Positions 14,421 to 17,448 of a stretch of DNA of 17,448 bases are shown piece after piece (the first letter of the stretch is position 1; the number at the start of each line of letters is the position of its first letter). The stretch covers positions 968-18,415 of the forward strand of contig CAJTTT010000045.1 of assembly GCA_910579285.1 (NCBI GenBank). The letters run 5' to 3'. The notes beneath the pieces are model-generated. The model was not told the origin of the DNA. It did no database searches and worked only from the letters and a program-made list of their open reading frames with translations. The position numbers were made by a program, and so were the translations under genes. The DNA is from an uncultured Lachnospiraceae bacterium (GTDB lineage Bacteria > Bacillota > Clostridia > Lachnospirales > Lachnospiraceae).

Positions 14421-16448
14421 ATGGCAAGTAAGAAAAATATCGGACTTGGTGTGGCGGCAGTTGCGGCAGCAGGAGCAGGTGCGGCATTGGCGGCGAAGAG
14501 CTTGAAGAAACATGCGAATGTAGGTCTGGAGCAGGGGCAGGTGACGCAGGATAGCTTTGACGGGGAAAACGCAGGGAAGGCTGCGGGCAGGAGCCATCGG
14601 AAGTACACAGAGCTGGATTACCGAAACACCGAGCTTGGCAGGTATGATAAAAACAGCAAGGGTATCTATTACAGCAACGGCAACTATGAGGCGTTTGCGA
14701 GACCCCGGAAGCCGGAAGGCGTGGATGAGAAAAACGCCTATATCGTGGGCAGCGGCCTTGCCTCCCTGGCGGCGGCATGTTTCCTGGTACGCGATGGACA
14801 GATGCCCGGCAGCCATATCCATATTCTGGAGTCTATGGACATTGCAGGCGGCGCCTGCGATGGCATTGATGATCCTACCAGAGGCTATGTGATGCGCGGC
14901 GGCAGGGAGATGGAGAACCATTTTGAGTGTCTGTGGGATCTGTTCCGCAGCATCCCTTCCATCGAGACACCGGGTGTGTCGGTGCTGGACGAATATTACT
15001 GGCTGAACAAGGAGGATCCGAACTATTCTCTCTGCCGTGCCACTGTGAATCAGGGGCAGGATGCCCACACGGACGGCAGGTTTAACCTGAGCCAGAAGGG
15101 CTGCATGGAGATTATGAAGCTCTTTATGACAAAGGACGAAGACCTTTACGACAAGACCATTGAGGACGTTTTCGATGAGGAAGTATTTGACTCTACGTTC
15201 TGGCTGTACTGGCGCACCATGTTTGCCTTTGAGAACTGGCACAGCGCTCTGGAGATGAAGCTGTACTTCCAGAGGTTCATCCATCACATTGCAGGACTGC
15301 CGGATTTCAGCGCACTGAAATTCACCAAATACAACCAGTATGAGTCATTGATTCTGCCCATGCAGAAATATCTGGAGGCGGCGGGAGTTGATTTCCAGTT
15401 TAACACCGAAGTGACGAATGTGATCTTTGGATTCGAGGGAGACAAGAAGATCGCCAAGGCCATCGAGTGCAAGGTGAAGGGCGTGGAGAAGGGTATTATG
15501 TTAACCGAAAACGACCTTGTTTTCGTGACCAACGGAAGCTGCACCGAGGGAACGATCTACGGTGACCAGAACCATGCGCCCAACGGGGATGCGGAAGTGC
15601 GCACGAGCGGATGCTGGAGCCTCTGGAAAAATATTGCGAAGCAGGATCCTTCCTTCGGCCGTCCCGAGAAGTTTTGTTCCGATGTGGCAAAGACAAACTG
15701 GGAGTCCGCTACCGTCACCACGCTGGACGATAAGATCCTTCCCTATATCGAGGCCATCTGCAAGCGCGATCCGAGAAGCGGCAAGGTAGTGACCGGCGGT
15801 ATCGTGAGCTGTCAGGATTCCTCCTGGCTCTTAAGCTGGACCATCAACAGACAGGGGCAGTTTAAGGAGCAGGATAAAAAGAAAGTCTGCGTCTGGGTGT
15901 ACGGTCTTTTCACGGACGTGGAGGGCGATTATGTGAAGAAGCCCATGAAGGACTGTACAGGTAAGGAGATCACCCAGGAGTGGCTTTACCATCTTGGCGT
16001 GCCCGTGGGAGAGATCGAGGAGCTTGCTGAGAAGAGTGCGGTGTGCGTGCCTACCATGATGCCTTATATTACCGCCTTCTTTATGCCGAGAACAGCGGGC
16101 GACAGACCTGATGTCATTCCCGATGGCTGTGTGAACTTCGCGTTCCTTGGCCAGTTTGCACAGACCCCGAGAGACACCGTGTTCACCACAGAGTATTCTG
16201 TCAGAACCGCTATGGAAGCCGTATATGGACTGCTCGGCGTGGACAGGGGCGTGCCGGAAGTGTGGGGAAGCGTATACGATATCAGGGAGCTTCTCTCCAG
16301 CAGTGTGAAGCTGATGGACGGCAAGTCCCCGCTTGAAATCAATCTGGGACCGCTGAACCCGGTGAAGAAACTTCTGCTGAAGCTGGTGAAAGGCACAGCG
16401 GTAGAGAAGGTGATGCGGGATCAGGGCGTTTTAAAGGAATGGATGTAA
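14421..16448 (+). CDS. ohyA: Oleate hydratase (myosin-cross-reactive antigen family)
   Basis: A 675-residue FAD enzyme that adds water to the cis-9 double bond of oleic acid, giving 10-hydroxystearic acid; in gut bacteria this detoxifies unsaturated fatty acids. The FAD-binding Rossmann motif is YIVGSGLASLAAA (Gly110, Gly112) with the acidic end of strand 2 in ILESMD. RGGREMENHFE (159-169) holds the family's Arg-Glu pair (Arg162, Glu163; equivalent to Arg81/Glu82 of the Staphylococcus enzyme, as I recall). Typical later segments are LYWRTMFAFENWHSALE and YNQYESLILPM. The N-terminus is odd: residues 7-25 are a Gly/Ala-only hydrophobic stretch, then a basic and polar linker to about 100, making it longer than the roughly 590-residue Staphylococcus protein. 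AAAGGTGG lies 7 nt before ATG 14421. It has its own promoter, insulated by an upstream terminator. Confidence 0.96.
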   Translation: MASKKNIGLGVAAVAAAGAGAALAAKSLKKHANVGLEQGQVTQDSFDGENAGKAAGRSHRKYTELDYRNTELGRYDKNSKGIYYSNGNYEAFARPRKPEGVDEKNAYIVGSGLASLAAACFLVRDGQMPGSHIHILESMDIAGGACDGIDDPTRGYVMRGGREMENHFECLWDLFRSIPSIETPGVSVLDEYYWLNKEDPNYSLCRATVNQGQDAHTDGRFNLSQKGCMEIMKLFMTKDEDLYDKTIEDVFDEEVFDSTFWLYWRTMFAFENWHSALEMKLYFQRFIHHIAGLPDFSALKFTKYNQYESLILPMQKYLEAAGVDFQFNTEVTNVIFGFEGDKKIAKAIECKVKGVEKGIMLTENDLVFVTNGSCTEGTIYGDQNHAPNGDAEVRTSGCWSLWKNIAKQDPSFGRPEKFCSDVAKTNWESATVTTLDDKILPYIEAICKRDPRSGKVVTGGIVSCQDSSWLLSWTINRQGQFKEQDKKKVCVWVYGLFTDVEGDYVKKPMKDCTGKEITQEWLYHLGVPVGEIEELAEKSAVCVPTMMPYITAFFMPRTAGDRPDVIPDGCVNFAFLGQFAQTPRDTVFTTEYSVRTAMEAVYGLLGVDRGVPEVWGSVYDIRELLSSSVKLMDGKSPLEINLGPLNPVKKLLLKLVKGTAVEKVMRDQGVLKEWM

Positions 16449-16498
16449 AACTATGCTATAATGGCAGAGTTATACAAAGGGGTAATAAAAGAGTTAAA

Positions 16499-16555
16499 GG
16501 GATAATATGTGAACCATATCTTGTATTTTTAGCTGGAATGGGATAATATATGAAC
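16499..16555 (+). promoter_or_regulatory. Promoter of the XRE gene within a 16-bp direct repeat
   Basis: TTGTAT (16521-16526), a 17-bp spacer and TAATAT (16544-16549) form a fair promoter whose start site would be at about 16556. The word GGGATAATATGTGAAC (16499-16514) recurs at 16540-16555 with one change; the second copy contains the -10. The copies are 41 bp apart, about four helical turns, as expected for paired operator sites of an autoregulator. Confidence 0.5.
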
Positions 16556-16556
16556 T

Positions 16557-16916
16557 ATGTATACAGCATTTCCCTTTCTCTCAAAAACACCGGGAGAGAT
16601 ACAGGAGTTGATCGCAGATCGCTTGCGTACCATCCGCAGAAAGCGGAAAATGTCACAGAAAAAACTGAGCGAATTATCGGGAGTAAGCTTGGGATCTGTG
16701 AAACGGTTCGAGCGGAGCGGCGAAATCTCCTTTCTCTCCCTTATTAAAATTACATTCGCGCTGGGACTGAACGAGGAACTGGAAAAATCTGGGTCTTACC
16801 TGATGAGTTCCAGCATCACCGCGATGTCTTCTGCGGCCATTGTCACTTTTGACTTTTCGATCAATAGGTTTCCCCCGGTCATAATGTATGACGGCATGAC
16901 CCGGATTCCCTCATAA
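16557..16916 (+). CDS. XRE-family HTH regulator, C-terminus apparently truncated
   Basis: The open frame is 119 residues. Residues 12-75 are an XRE helix-turn-helix domain (IADRLRTIRRKRKMSQKKLS, then GVSLGSVKRFERSGEISF) of the kind often found before HipA-type kinases. After NEELEK (about residue 78) similarity to what I expect of the family stops. The remaining 40 codons lie antisense over the end of the convergent glycosylase-like gene and look like read-through into unrelated DNA. A typical tail of about 20-25 residues seems lost, and no hipA-like gene follows. No good ribosome binding site precedes ATG 16557, and the promoter would start the RNA about at this ATG. It may be a remnant or a leaderless functional gene. 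Confidence 0.65.
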   Translation: MYTAFPFLSKTPGEIQELIADRLRTIRRKRKMSQKKLSELSGVSLGSVKRFERSGEISFLSLIKITFALGLNEELEKSGSYLMSSSITAMSSAAIVTFDFSINRFPPVIMYDGMTRIPS

Positions 16917-17389
16917 TAGATTTCGCTGTTTCGCAGTTTGTAGGTGGAAATGGCAGGAACCGCATTTTTCTTAGACGCCTTTTTCGTAATCATATTAAAG
17001 GCCTTCTTTGCGACATCACCCATAAGCATAATCACTTTTACATCGGAGAAGAAAGAAAGTTCTGTTTCCAGGTAAGGCAGGCTGTTTTCGATGCTGCTTT
17101 TCTCAATGGCAGATGCCGTCTTAGGTGTTTTTACGGCGTTTGTGATATAGATGCCCATCTGAAGTACGTCCTGTATGGATGTGATTTCCGCGCCCGCCGC
17201 CTGCAAAAGCGGAATGGTTGTTTTCAGATAGTCAGCGTCCGGGGCTCCATAAAAATCCTGTAAGGGATCAGAGGGGACGACTTCATTGATCATAACTGCC
17301 TTGATTGTGAGCGGGTCGATTTCAATATTGTTCAGGCAGATGCCGGTCTTTGTACCTAATTTTGTTTCAAGTGCTGTTTTTATATTCAT
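16796..17389 (-). CDS. Uracil-DNA-glycosylase-family protein
   Basis: A 197-residue protein on the minus strand, start ATG at 17389 with GAGGAG about 9 nt upstream. The segments VMINEVVPSDPLQDFYGAPD (start), DVLQMGIYITNAVKTPK, DVKVIMLMGDVAKKAFNMI and MPSYIMTGGNLLIEKSK recall a Clostridial group annotated as uracil-DNA-glycosylase family, with a catalytic-type acidic loop after the first strand and a late Ser/Thr-containing loop. If active it would remove uracil from DNA in base excision repair, but the usual GEAPG-type water-activating motif is not obvious and the classification rests on recall. The C-terminus (AAEDIAVMLELIR) looks complete. It converges with the truncated XRE gene, overlapping that frame by 121 nt. 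Confidence 0.65.
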   Translation of the reverse strand: MNIKTALETKLGTKTGICLNNIEIDPLTIKAVMINEVVPSDPLQDFYGAPDADYLKTTIPLLQAAGAEITSIQDVLQMGIYITNAVKTPKTASAIEKSSIENSLPYLETELSFFSDVKVIMLMGDVAKKAFNMITKKASKKNAVPAISTYKLRNSEIYYEGIRVMPSYIMTGGNLLIEKSKVTMAAEDIAVMLELIR

Positions 17390-17408
17390 ATCCTAACGCT
17401 CCTCGTAT

Positions 17409-17448
17409 AATAAGTTTGTAAGCAAGAAAAACAGCTTACAGACTTATT
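17409..17448. repeat. 15-bp inverted repeat at the window edge
   Basis: AATAAGTTTGTAAGC (17409-17423) and GCTTACAGACTTATT (17434-17448) pair with a single mismatch across a 10-nt spacer. It lies in the leader or promoter region of the glycosylase-like gene, and the arms may extend past the window. No T-run is visible inside the window on either strand. Confidence 0.75.

Noticed and set aside
16550..16747. Alternative frame starting 7 nt before the XRE gene
   Set aside because: Its product has no recognisable fold, while the overlapping frame encodes a clear helix-turn-helix domain.

Overview
The window looks like chromosome of an anaerobic Firmicute of the Lachnospiraceae / Clostridium cluster XIVa type. 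Pointers are strong AGGAGG-type ribosome binding sites, sigma-A promoters, moderate GC, a CUT1 sugar transporter without its own ATPase, an intracellular GH51 arabinofuranosidase and an oleate hydratase. The assignment is inferred from gene content; no rRNA, tRNA or CRISPR array was seen.

Left part (1-3780). An A+T-rich gene on the minus strand fills 1-1800 and runs off the left edge. It is a cobalamin-type radical SAM protein whose base composition differs sharply from what follows. Next to it, also on the minus strand, is a complete tyrosine recombinase with its own terminator. This looks like the edge of an acquired segment. Two small plus-strand genes of unknown function follow (2981-3283 and 3435-3710).

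Housekeeping part (3847-6992). A 23S rRNA uracil-C5 methyltransferase, a membrane-anchored D-Ala-D-Ala carboxypeptidase and an acyl-CoA thioesterase with its own promoter and terminator.

Arabinoside operon (7002-13220). A perfect-consensus promoter carrying a palindrome in its spacer, a 285-nt leader, a lipoprotein sugar-binding protein, two permeases, a cytoplasmic GH51 alpha-L-arabinofuranosidase and, after a structured gap, a LacI-family regulator. The logic resembles AraNPQ/AbfA of Bacillus: import arabino-oligosaccharides, cleave them inside the cell, and control the operon with a LacI repressor. A shared ATPase encoded elsewhere is expected.

Oleate hydratase part (13255-16448). A TfoX N-domain protein, a TetR regulator, a strong terminator, a promoter followed by an 8+1+8 palindrome (candidate TetR operator), and a 675-residue oleate hydratase with an unusual hydrophobic N-terminus. 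The lacI-tfoX-tetR block is bracketed by two copies of one structured repeat in inverted orientation (12091-12182 and 14175-14248), the most unexpected non-coding feature here.

Right end (16449-17448). An XRE regulator that seems to have lost its C-terminus where it meets a convergent uracil-DNA-glycosylase-like gene, then a large inverted repeat at the window edge.
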